DNA of 64,000 nucleotides from Symbiodinium natans (lineage: Eukaryota > Sar > Dinophyceae > Suessiales > Symbiodiniaceae): assembly GCA_905221605.1 (NCBI GenBank), contig CAJNDS010002317.1, positions 398,501 to 462,500 on the forward strand, read 5' to 3'. Made by a program: the position numbers and the translations under genes. The notes under the pieces were generated by a model, which saw only the letters and a list, made by a program, of their open reading frames with translations, had not been told where the DNA came from and searched no databases. Below, piece by piece: positions 1 through 11,200 of the stretch. Numbering within the stretch: position 1 is the stretch's first letter; each line of letters starts with the position of its first letter.

Positions 1-473
1 GTCTATATCCCCAAGGGGCCCCCTAATCCTATCCCCTAACAGGGCCCCGGAAGTCCAGATCTCAATCCAGGTGGATTGAGGGCTTAGAGTTTTTTCAGCC
101 CTAGACCCAACACCTCAGATGCTTAGTTCTTAAGCCTTCAAAGCCGCTAAGGCCTCGTAACCCCAATCCCCTACTGTAAACCCGTCCCTTAAACCGCTTC
201 AAGATCTTAACCCGCTTGAACGCCTTGAACACCTGAACCCTGGAACCGAACCCTAAACCCTAAGCCCTAAACCCTAAACCCCTTGAACCCGAAACCCTAA
301 ACCCCTTGAACCCTATAAACCCTAAGCCCTAAGCCCTTAACCCTAAACCCCTTGAACCATAAACCCTAAACCCCTTGAACCCTTAAAACCCTGGAGCTAT
401 CAGGCCTGGACCTACTGTCTCCAACAGCACCTTCACGGGGTGCTGGGTGCAGGCCTCGGCATCCGCTGGTTCA

Positions 474-507
<34 letters not shown>

Positions 508-664
508 GTTTGTATGTACTTGTATACACATATATATATATATTATACATATATTGAATTTGTTGGATCTATGTCTTCCTCGTGCACAACACTATTATCT
601 AGTATGAATGTTGGGATTCCTCCTCCTCCTACTACTACGACGACGACGACGGCGATGGCGACGG

Positions 665-744
665 CTTCTGCTTCTGCTTCTGCTTCTGCTTCTGCTTCTG
701 CTTCTGCTTCTGCTTCTGCTTCTGCTTCTGCTTCTGCTTCTGCT

Positions 745-785
<41 letters not shown>
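665..785 (+). repeat. TTCTGC / GCT microsatellite
   Basis: About 14 copies of a hexamer followed by about 12 copies of GCT. The open frames across it encode only Ala-Ser or Leu runs, so it is read as a microsatellite and not a gene. Confidence 0.85.
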
Positions 786-787
<2 letters not shown>

Positions 788-1120
788 GTTGTTGAACGCC
801 GTTATCTATACTCGTTAATCATCATTGTGTTCTTATGATTTTTCGTTGAACTTATCCACATACGACCATCCACACGGGATGTCGTTCACCTACTTGCAAC
901 GTCACTGATTCTGATAGTATAACACTTTATTGTTCTCTTCTCCAAGAATCTCCAAGATACTAGTAGCCAACCGCGTCTTCTGCTCATAAGGTACCATAAC
1001 TGCCCAAACCAATACTCATGTTTTCCAGATTTCACAGAAAAGACTTAGAGCCATCACTCCGCTGTCCGTTCCACATCATCCTGAACACATGGCGACTTAT
1101 CCCACCCTAAACCCGAAACT

Positions 1121-1316
1121 TGGGATGTTCCCCCTTATTCTTACAGTTCGTAATAGGGATTATAATAGGTGTAGTCCCCTAAACCCTAAACCCTAAACCC
1201 TAAACCCTAAACCCTAAACCCTAAACCCTAAACCCTAAACCCTAAACCCTAAACCCTAAACCCTAAACCCTAAACCCTAAACCCTAAACCCTAAACCCTA
1301 AACCGGAACATCCCAA
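1121..1316. mobile_element. M2-family MITE-like element with its centre replaced by telomeric repeat
   Basis: The left end TGGGATGTTCCCCCTTAT matches the M2 palindrome family seen at 3460, 15411, 17666, 18654, 24999, 39957 and 54986. The right end is the complementary GGAACATCCCA at 1306-1316. Between them the usual core is interrupted by about 18 pure CCCTAAA copies. Confidence 0.65.
1177..1302 (-). repeat. Pure (CCCTAAA)n tract
   Basis: About 18 heptamers of the plant/alveolate-type telomere repeat, interstitial and lying inside an M2 element. Confidence 0.95.
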
Positions 1317-2213
1317 CCCTAACCCCTAAACTCCGAGCTGCCATCGGCCTTGCAGCGTAAGGCTTGACCGATCTGCTCCTGGGATCCGTGGGACTTCGGC
1401 CACACAAGCTCAAGCGCCTCGGTGTTGCAGTGGCTTAGGGTTTAGGGTTTAGGGTTGAGGGTTGAGGGTTTAAGGTTTAGGGTTGAGGGTTGAGGGTTGA
1501 GGGTCTATCCCCCCCCCCCCCCCCCCCCCCCTCCCCCCCCCCCCCCCCCTGTGTTTTTCGAAGGGTCTACTGAGAGGCACACCGGGAATCTATAAGTAGG
1601 GTTATAAGTGCCCTAAATAGGGTAATAATGAGTGTAGCTAGCATGACTATAACGCTACGTATAGCTGCCGATGAAGCTCCAAGTAAGACTCAGGGTTGTA
1701 GGATTGTGTGCCTTCGGGCTTTAGGGCTTTCATCTGTAAGCCAAATTTAAACCCTTAGCTCTAGGCCGTGAACGCGACTCGGGTTAGATTGATTTTGGGG
1801 GGCGGGGTTGTCCGCACCTTGTGCAGGGGTTAGTATGCAGAAAACCCTAAACCCTAGACCCTAGACCATAAACCCTAAACCCTAAGCCCTAAACCCGAAA
1901 CCCTAAACCCTAAACCCTAAACCCTAACCCTAAACCCTAAACCCTAAACCCTAAACCCTCATTAAGTCTGGGCACTCCCCTCGGGTCAAGAGCAGATATA
2001 CTGCCACGGGCCCCCGAATGCCCCCTAATTTTCTCCAAAGCGTAGTTCATCTTCAGAGTTTAGGGTTTAGGGTTTAGGGCTTAGGGTTTAGGGGTTAGGG
2101 TTCAGGGTTTAGGGTTCAGGGTTCAGGGTTTAGGGTTTAGGGTTTAGGGTTTAGGGTTTCACGTCCCAAGCTTTGCTGAAGCCCTCAACACTGAGACCCC
2201 TCTGCTTGCAAAG

Positions 2214-2250
2214 GCTGGCTTGTCTGCGCAACGCCGCAGATCAGATGCTG
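2214..2250 (+). CDS. HK1 exon: HisKA helix 2, first half
   Basis: Reads LACLRNAADQML after one leading G. Acceptor AAAG|G, donor GA (CTG|gacggg). It joins the next exon in phase 0 to give ...DQML|DLIDNVL, the usual end of a dimerisation helix. Confidence 0.65.
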
Positions 2251-5200
2251 GACGGGTGCAGTGTAAGGTTTAGGGTTTAGGGTTTAGACCTTGTAGGAGG
2301 GGAGGACCCCAATGTTGAAGTAGCACTGGGGCAAATAGATGGCAGGAGCCTGTATGATTGCCGATGTTCTCCGGGTCAATTCCCGACCCAACAATATTTC
2401 AGCAAGCCCTGATATTCGGCCCTTTAGGAATTGCATTTCCGGTCTACAACCCCACTTGGAGGTTCAGGGTACTTATAACCCCAGTTCTAACTGTACTTAG
2501 AAGCCCCTTACGGACCTCTAAGCAGGTTACTCTAATAGGGGTTATCTAAACCCTAAACCCTAAATCCTACACCCTACACCCTTAACCCTAAACCCGAAAC
2601 CCTAAACCCTGAACCTCCAACCCCACAGGACCTGATCGACAACGTGCTGTGGTTGCAGGCAGCGGAGCCACCGGCCGTGCCCGAGACGGTGTCGAGCCTG
2701 AAGCTTCCTGCGGGGATTGAAGTGTTGGGGCTAGGCTTTGGGGTTTAGGGTTTGGGGTGGGGTTTAGGGTTTAGGGTTTGGGGTTTAGGGTTGAGGGTTT
2801 CGGGTTAGGCTTTGGGGTTTGGGGTTTAGGGTTTACTAAGGTCAAGGGTCTGTAGGGTTTGGAGGTTTAAGGGCTGTGGGTTCGTCCGTCTCTAGGGTTG
2901 GGGTGAATCCAGCTTAGGGTTTAGGGTTTAGGGTGTTGAGGGTGCCATGCATTGCTTGGGTTTCGTGTAAAGTTTTGCATGGGCTTAGAAACTATTGGGG
3001 CTTAGGGCTTATAAGGGTTAAGTGCCTTTGGGGGTTAAGGGTTTCGTGTCTTGTTTGTGAATATATATATATATATATATATATTCTACTTATTTTACAA
3101 TCTTATTTAATACCCTAAGCCCTAATCCCGAAACGAACCTCTAGACCCTAAGCCCTAGGCTGGTATTCAGCCATGTGGTGGGGGGGGGGGGGGGGGGCGG
3201 GGACTTACCCAAGAGGGAACCCCTAAACCCTAATTCCTACACCCTAAACCCTAAACCTGAAACCTAAACCCTAAAACCTAAACTGAAACCTAACCCTAAA
3301 CCCTAAACCCTAAACCCTAATTCCTAAACCCTAAACCCTAAACCCTAACCCCCCCCCCCCCCCCCCCCCACTCTCTCTAGGTGGACTTCGCGGAGTTGAT
3401 TGACGACGTTCTGGCGTTTGTCAAGGCAGGGGGATCTCGGGGGTTTCAGGGTCCAGAGTCGGGATGTTCCCCCTTATACTAACAGCCCCTTAAAAAGGGA
3501 CTATTATATAGGGGGTACTATAATCCCTATTAAGGATGTTCCCCCTTATACTAACAGCCCCCTTAAAAGGGACTATAATATAGGGGGTACTATAATCCCT
3601 ATTAAGGATGTTCCCCCTTATACTGACAGCCCCTTAAACGGGAATAGGGGGTACTATAATCCCTATGAAGGACTGTTAGTTTAAGGAGGAACATCCCAAG
3701 TCCAGGGTGTGTTTAGTGCTTTTCTCTTAAAATTAGGTTGGTTGTTGTCATCACTGCCATTCATGCTGACTGTTGCTCGTAGCATGGTTGTCCTGGTGCT
3801 CACGATGATTCTCATGCCGATGCCGATGTGTTTACTTTGACGATCATTCTTACGGGATGGAGTTGCGCTCGCTTCGTTCCTGACTGCACACTTGTAACCC
3901 TATATAAACCCTAAACCCTAAACCCTAAACCCTAAACCCTAAACCCTAATCCCTAAACCCTAAACCCTAAACCCTAAACCCTAAACCCTAAACCCTAAAC
4001 CCTAAACCCTAAACCCTAAACCCTAAACCCTAAACCCTAAACTAAACTCTAAACCTGGCAAGTCTCAAGACTCGGATTCTACTTCGGGGCCCTTCTGCGG
4101 CTCCAAACCGCGTCAGTCCTACAGTATGAAGCTGCATCCTACATCTCTTACCAGGTCTACCCCCCCAAAACAAACAAATATCTAGTTTAGGGTTTAGGGT
4201 TTAGGGTTTAGGGTTTAGGGTTTAGGGTTTAGGGTTTAGGGTTTAGAAAGCAATCCGAGACCAGCCAAGGCGGCCACCAACAAGGCAGGCAAGTCCATCC
4301 TGAAGCAAGGCAGGACGCTGCGAGGGGGGGGGGGGGAGGGGAGCAAATTTTTGTTTTCCCTAAACCCTAAACCCTAAACCCTAAACCCTAAACCCTAAAC
4401 CCTAAACCCTAAACCCTGCGGTGTAGATTTTTTTAGCAACAATTGGGTTCGGATGTTCCAGCGTAGGGGCCCTTCATGGCACGTAGCCTGCGAGGGGCTG
4501 CACTTGCGCGCAGCTGGGCACAAGAGGGCCCAACCAAGATACGATACTCAACCACCACTCCTAAGCCCCTTAAGTGCCCTAACATGGTTATAAGTGCAGG
4601 TATAAGTTATAAGTACAGATATAATTGGTTAGGAAGCAAGATGAACCTCCAAGTAACCCCTAAACCGCCCCTGCATACTTGGTAGCCCAGTGGTGCCCTT
4701 TTGCCTTTTTGTTGGGTTCTAGGTGTTAGAGTATGGTTACGGATTTACCAAGTATACTTGGAAGTGGAGTGCCACAAAGCTTGCTCGCGTCAAGTCTAGG
4801 AAGCCCTGCTTGGACCATAAGACCCTACGTTTGAGTAGAGCGGAGGGGGCTTTGTTGACCTGTGGTCGTATTTCCGTATCTGACGCCTGCAGCAGAACGT
4901 ACCCTAAACCCTGGGACCTGAAACCCTAAGCCCTGCACCCAAACCCCAAATCTCTGGGCCTAGGTCTAGAGCTTAGATCGGGAAGTCCAAAACCTCCCCA
5001 AATCTGTAAAGCCCCAGCCCTAAACCCATCAACCACTGAAGCCCTGACTCCCAAATCCTGGTAATCCTGTTCGTATCGAATGGCTTTTGGGGCTAGGGGT
5101 CAGGCTTCATATTCTGTTTCCCTAGACCCGGCCCTACACCCTAAACCCTAAACCCTAAACCCTAAACCCTAAACCCTAAACCGTTTCTATGAGACTTGCT

Positions 5201-8200
5201 ACGTAAAGGGGTAGGATTATAGTTACTCTTCTGGCTCCTGTATTGCCCTACTGCCGCAGCGCACCTGTGTCGGTGCATTCGTAGCTGTTCCAAGTACAAG
5301 CCTTTAGGGTTTAGGGTTTAGGGTTTAGGGTTTAGGGTTTAGGGTTTAGGGGCCTAAACCCTGCTCGCAAACCCGAAAGCGACCTGAAGGCAGGTTGGCC
5401 TGTTCCTACTACTGGCTTACGAACCCCCAAAAAACTAAACAACAAAAACACGGGCGGTTTCTGTACGAACTTCCCGTTTAAGGGAATCTGATGGGAATGG
5501 TCCGCCGAAACTCAACCTAAACCTGCCTCCTTCCACTCCCACTCAGAAGGCTTAGAGTTTGGGGCTTGGGGCTGCAGGATGTAAGTTCAAATTTAATTCA
5601 CCCTCCCTCCTCCCTCCTTCCCCCCCCCCCGCCCGTCCCGCAAACTTGAAGAACCAAGCCCTAAACCCTCCCTAGGCTTCAAACCCTAAACCTGAACCCC
5701 AAACCCTAAACCCTAAACCCTAAACCCCAAACCCCAAACCCCAAACCCCAAACCCCAAACCCCAAACCCCAAACCCTAAATCCTAAACCCTAAACCCTAA
5801 GCCCTAAACCCTAAACCCGAAACCCTAAAACCTGAAACCTAAACCCTAAACCCCAAACCCCAAACCCTAAACCCTAAACCCTAAACCCTAAACCCTAAAC
5901 CCTAAACCCTAAACCCTAAACCCTAAACCCTAAACCCTAAACCCTAAACCCTAAACCCTAAACCCTAAACCCTAAACCCTAAACCCTAAACCCTAAACCC
6001 TAAACCGAACAAACGAACAACCGAACAAACGAACAAACCCCTGAACCCTAAACTCCTGCGCCTGGTGAGGTGTGGAGATCCACAACCTCGTCGAGAAGAA
6101 TGGCGCGGTGACTGTGTGGCCTGGCCGACTACTTGCTTAAGAACCCCAAAAGAAAAACAACAGAATCCATATATTTAAGAACCCCAAAAGAATAAATAAA
6201 TAATAAGCCATACATTACCATGAATAAGGCGGAATATGTTTTCTATTTTTCAGGGTTCTTTAGCAATTAGAAGTGGCCTGAGCACCTTAGAGCCCGCAGA
6301 TTTCGCCCAGAGGGTGTATGTAGGGTTTAGGGTTTCAGGGTTTTAGGGTTTTAGGGTTTTAGGGTTTTAGGGTTTTAGGGTTTTAGGGTTTTAGGGTTTT
6401 AGGGTTTTAGGGTTTGAGGGTTTTAGGGTTTTAGGGTTTTAGGGTTTTAGGGTTTTAGGGTTTAGGGTGGAAACCCTAGAGTCTTGAACTTCAGTTGAAC
6501 TCGAGGCGTTTAACCCTTTGAAGCTCACGCGCGCGCACGCTCGCCAGCGCCTGAACTACCCTAAGTAAGTATCCGAAACACCCCAAGTACCACAAATGCC
6601 CTAACCCCTAAACCCTAAACACTAAACCCTAAACCCTAAACCCTAAACCCTAAACCCTAAACCCTAACCCCTCTCTTTAAGCAAATCCGACAGCCGTTCG
6701 AGGCTCGGGGACCGAGCCAAACTTGGGCAGCTGGCCTCTTGCCTGGGTTTTGGGTTTAGGATTAGGGTCTAGGGTTTAGGGTTTAGGGTTTAGGGTTTAG
6801 GGTTTAGGGTTTAGGGTTTAGGGTTTAGGGTTTAGGGTTTAGGGTTTAGGGTTAGGGTTTAGGACTTCAAAGGGTGTAGGATTTAGGATTTGCAAAGGGT
6901 GTAGGATTTGGGGTGTCTAGTTCGTGTTTAGGGTATACGCGAGATTTTGGAATTAGTAGGGGCTTTGAAGCTTTAAGGGATTTTTGGAGCTCGGCGTTCG
7001 GGGACTTCAGAGATCTCAGGGTTCTTGGTGGTTCTTTGGGCTGTCGAGTTTGAAGTTTGAAGGTTTGTTTTTTGCTGCGCGTCGCTTGGCATTTCTTTCT
7101 TTTGCTGCGTGTAAAGGCCTACAACCTCATCCACAATGCCTGCCGCTACACGCTCTCCGGCACGGCCCGCCGGTCTGCACGGAGCGTAGGGTTTAGTTAC
7201 AGGGTTGAGGGTTTGCAGGATGAGTGCTTAGGGTTCACGTGGTCCCCCAAGGTCATCAAAGCCGTACGTTTGTCATGTTGAAGTACTGCGTGCATGGTTT
7301 GGGATCTTCGCCAGTCCGTAGCCAAAACCACTTGTCAATCGCCTTACGCTGCCTTACTTGGAGGTTCATGGTACTTCTGAACCAATTATAACTGTGCTTG
7401 TAACCCACTTCTAGGCCAGTTAAGTGCCCCAATATGGCTAGAAGTACAGTTATAAGTTAACAAGGGCCATGAACCTCCCGGTCCGCGCAGCTTGCGCGGC
7501 GCTTTTGCGCACACAATGGCTGGAAGGCATCGATGTATGTGTAACCACTGAGGGGGCGATTGAAACCACATGCCTTTGCCCTAAACCCTAAAGCCTAAAC
7601 CCTAAACCACATACCTTTGCAGTTTGGCTGTCAGCGCCGCTTGCAAGCGTTGCTTTCTCGGCTTTTGAACGCACTCTGCGGATTCCTGGTGAAAAAGTGC
7701 TCCACCTGAGATGGAGAAACCCAGGTACCAGACACTCAGGTGCTAGACCTCGCTCCCGGCGCCAGGGGCGTCAGGAGTGCATCTAAGGATATGTTCTGGT
7801 TTTTGGCGTTTGCCCCGACTTTGTGGGCGGCGTCACAGTCTACATACACACACATTCCTGCAACATTTCGTCGGATGAGTTTACCGAGGGTTTAGCGCTG
7901 ATTACGCGCTAAGCCTAAACCCTGGTCCTGGATGTTCAACCCTACACATCCGCACCCTAAACCCTAGGCCCTAGGCCCTAGACCCGAATCAGACCCCAAA
8001 AGCCCTGAGTCCTACAACCCGAAGACCTGAGGCGCTAAACCCTGAACCCTAAAAACCCTGAGCCCTACAACCCGAAGCCGACGCCTAAACCCTAACCACC
8101 CTAAGCCCTGTAACCCTATACACCCACCCCAACCACTGCCCTGCGGGAAAAGTCCGAGGTCACCCTGTCGGGCTGCAAGTCGGAGCGTCCTTTCGGCACA

Positions 8201-11200
8201 CTGAGTTGGCAGTTGGAGAATTCAGGGTTCAGGGTTTATAGAATTGTACTCTGGAAATTTTGGTTATGAGGAAAACTTCTTGGTTCCAACAGCAATAGAC
8301 GGTGATGTGCTATATTGCGATGACATTTTATTCATAGCAAGGATAGGAACAATCACAGCAGTAAGAACAATGAGTACCATCCTTCTGCTTGCTTGCATTC
8401 TTAAAGTTGAGAGCTCAGGACGTTCAGGCTTTTTTCTACAGGGCTTTATCCTTAAACCTTAAACCCTAAACCCTAAACCCTAAACGCTAAATGCTAAACG
8501 CTAAACCCTGCCTTGCAGACATGGGGTTTGGGGTCTGCGGCGCGCGGCCCTACTTTCACCGCATGATTCACAAGGGCAGTCCTACACCAGGGCCGTTGGA
8601 GGAGGCCTGCACTGAGTGGCCCTAAACCCTAAACCCTAAACCCTAAACCCTGAACCCTAAACCCTAAACCCTAAACCCCTTCACCCCTTCAAGATGCGCC
8701 TCAATTCCTCACCCAAAACCTGAAGTCTCAATGTCACGAGCACTTGTGAGAAGCCCACCTTGGGTTTCGGAGGAAGACCGCGCTTTTCGGGGTTCTGACT
8801 TACTTGGAGGTTCATGGTACTTATTAACCAATTATAGCTGTACTTACAACCCACTTATAAGCCCCTTAAGTGCCCTAATATGGTGATAAGTACAGTTATA
8901 AGTACAGTTCTAATTGCTTAATGAGTACCATGAACCTCCAAGTAGGCTTTACAAGGTTGGCTTATAAGGGACCCCATATACAAAAATCAGAGGGTCTAGA
9001 GGCCAACCCAGTATAGTGTTGAGGGAAGGGCGTTCGGGATTTGCCCCAAAAGGTTCGGGTTTAGGGTTTAGGGTTTCGGGTTTAGGGTTGAGGGTTTAGG
9101 GTTACTTGAAGATTGCCAACATTCCCGACCCTGAGCCTGAGCCAGCGCATGTGCAAACGAAAGCACAGCCCTTGTATGACTTTTGGGCTTCAGGATTTAG
9201 GGTTTAGCTTGGGGTATAGGGCTTTAGGGTTTTTGTTAGGGGGATGAATCGGCTTAAACCCCGAAGCCATGAACCCAAGATCCCAAGCCCCGAGGCCCTG
9301 AAAGCCCAACCCGAGGCATCCGAATCCTTCCGAGGTCTCTATATCACTTCGTCGTGAGTGACACAGGATGCGGCATTCCAAAGGCGCTGGGAGGGCGGGG
9401 ATGGGGATTGTGGTGGGTGGGGTGGGGGCCAATGGGCAGAAGAGGTCCCTTTGTAGTTGTACTTGTTAAGGTTTGGAGTCTAAATCCTACAAGCCTGAGA
9501 CCCTAAATCGCGGACTGGGCTAAGGGTGTTGGCACGCCTCCGCCTGAATTGGGCATAGATATCGCCAGGCCCAATTCTTACATCCTAAATCCTCGACCCT
9601 AAAACTCTAACCTTTAAGCCCTGAATTCAATGGTTTAGGGTTTAGGGTTTAGGGTTTAGGGCCTAGGGCCTAGGGTTTAGGGTTTAGGGTTTAAAGCTGA
9701 GGATCTAGCCCCATGCAGGGGTGCTTGTGAAGCCCCTATGTCCTGTACAGTGCTGGACGATCACACCTAGGCCACCCAAAATGGCCGGCTTAGGGTTTAG
9801 GGTTTATATAGGGTTCAGGGCGCTCCCTAAAACCCTAAAACCCTAAACCCTTAACCCCTAAACCCTTAACCCTTAAACCCTAAACCCCGAACCCCAAAAT
9901 CAGTCCCAAATCATAGGTTAGGTCTGCTTGGGGGTCATCCTAGGCCTGGGCAGTTTCTCGGCATCATGAGCCGTTTTGGGCTACCCAAAAACTCGAAGTT
10001 TGCGTATGTTGAAATGGGACCCCCCCCCCCCCAAACAAAAATTAAAACAAATAATAATAAAAGGACTAAACATCATGGAATTTGGGAGACCCTAAACCCT
10101 AACTACCCTAACTACCCTAACTACCCTAACTACCCCAACTACCCTAACTACCCTAACTACCCTAACTACCCTAACTACCCTAACTACCCGAACTACCCCA
10201 ACTACCCTAACTACCCTAACTACCCCAACTACCCTAACTACCCTAGCTACCCTAACTACCCTACCTACCCTAACTACCCTAACTACCCTCACTACCCTAA
10301 ACCTTAAACCCCAAACCCTACAAACCCAGCAGTTCCAGGAATTCCAGGAGTCCATTCTGCAGCCTACCCCCGCCATGCGGCCACAGACGCCAGCACACTG
10401 CATGCAGGCGGGGGGGGGGGGTCTTTATAAGTCTTGGGGGCCGGGGGGTTTAGGGTTTAGGGTTTAGGGGGGGGGTGGGGGAGGGTTTAGTGAAGGGCGC
10501 ACCGTCTGTCATAAGGGCTTTGTCGGGCTTTAGTCTGCTACAGGGCACTATAGGGCAGGCTGTATAGCAGCGAGACCCGAGATTCAAGACATCAAGCATA
10601 TGGGTGCTTGTCAAAAGTATGATCCCTTTTTGGGTACCCTAAATATTCGGTGCCGTACTATAATAGGGATCCAAGAAAGGCACCATACTCTTGACGACCA
10701 CCCATATGGAGACAACTCCTAGAACTGACCCGAGCTGGGCCTGGGAGCCAGCTGTCCCTTTCCGCGGCCCGACCTCATTTCTGAATCATAGTGGGGTAAC
10801 ATTTTGCCTTTTTAAGGGTACCTAAACTCAATAAGGAATATATACATTTAAATTTTGAATATTATCCCAACCATGAACTAGATGTTGGGGCGAGGCTGCG
10901 GTCTGTTAGGATGTTGTGGCTAGTCTGTGCTTTGGATGCATTGCAAAACTTGTCGTACGCTTTGAGCTTGTCCTGCTGCTGGCAAAAAACTTCCCCTTTT
11001 GGAAATCCATGAGTTCCTGCAACATCCCAGCAAACCCCGTGAAACCCCTTAAAACAAACCACCACATAACACCCCCCCCCCCTCAACCCTATAAACCCCC
11101 AAAATCCTAAATCCTAAACTCCAAATCCGATAAACCCTATATAAACCCTATATGAACCCCTATATAAACCTATATAAATCCTATAGAAACCGGTATAAAC

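Larger units (their letters stand above)
1..2213. repeat. Telomere-like and simple-repeat stretch left of the first recognised exon
   Basis: This stretch holds degenerate CCCTAAA runs (about 240-390 and 1850-1960), a pure CCCTAAA run (1177-1302), TTTAGGG runs (1435-1500, 2058-2158), an AT microsatellite (475-545), a TTCTGC/GCT microsatellite (665-785) and a long C run (1508-1550). It is most simply intron of HK1, because the first recognised exon at 2214 starts in mid-codon inside HisKA. I see no H-box exon here. Short unique islands (400-470, 1320-1430) could hide exons. Confidence 0.6.
4322..6069 (+). other. HK1 intron (GA-AG)
   Basis: 1.75 kb. It holds CCCTAAA runs (4361-4418, 5140-5180, 5850-6006), a TTTAGGG run (5305-5350), a CCCCAAA variant run (about 5720-5775), an M1 fragment and C-rich runs. 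Two short open frames (4476-4685, 4723-4929) show no domain and are treated as chance. Confidence 0.6.

Noticed and set aside
490-838. Ala-Ser and poly-Leu open frames
   Set aside because: They arise only from the TTCTGC/GCT microsatellite.
1-2213. A true chromosome end (telomere) at the left edge
   Set aside because: Telomeric runs are short, degenerate, in both orientations and continue through 56 kb between gene exons.
10092-10290. CRISPR array
   Set aside because: Nine-base tandem units without spacers, in a eukaryotic intron.
9966-10403. Pro-Asn-Tyr repeat protein and its minus-strand Arg-Val partner
   Set aside because: The 9-base array is open in several frames on both strands. The last part of this stretch is instead the HK1 exon at 10330, in a different frame.
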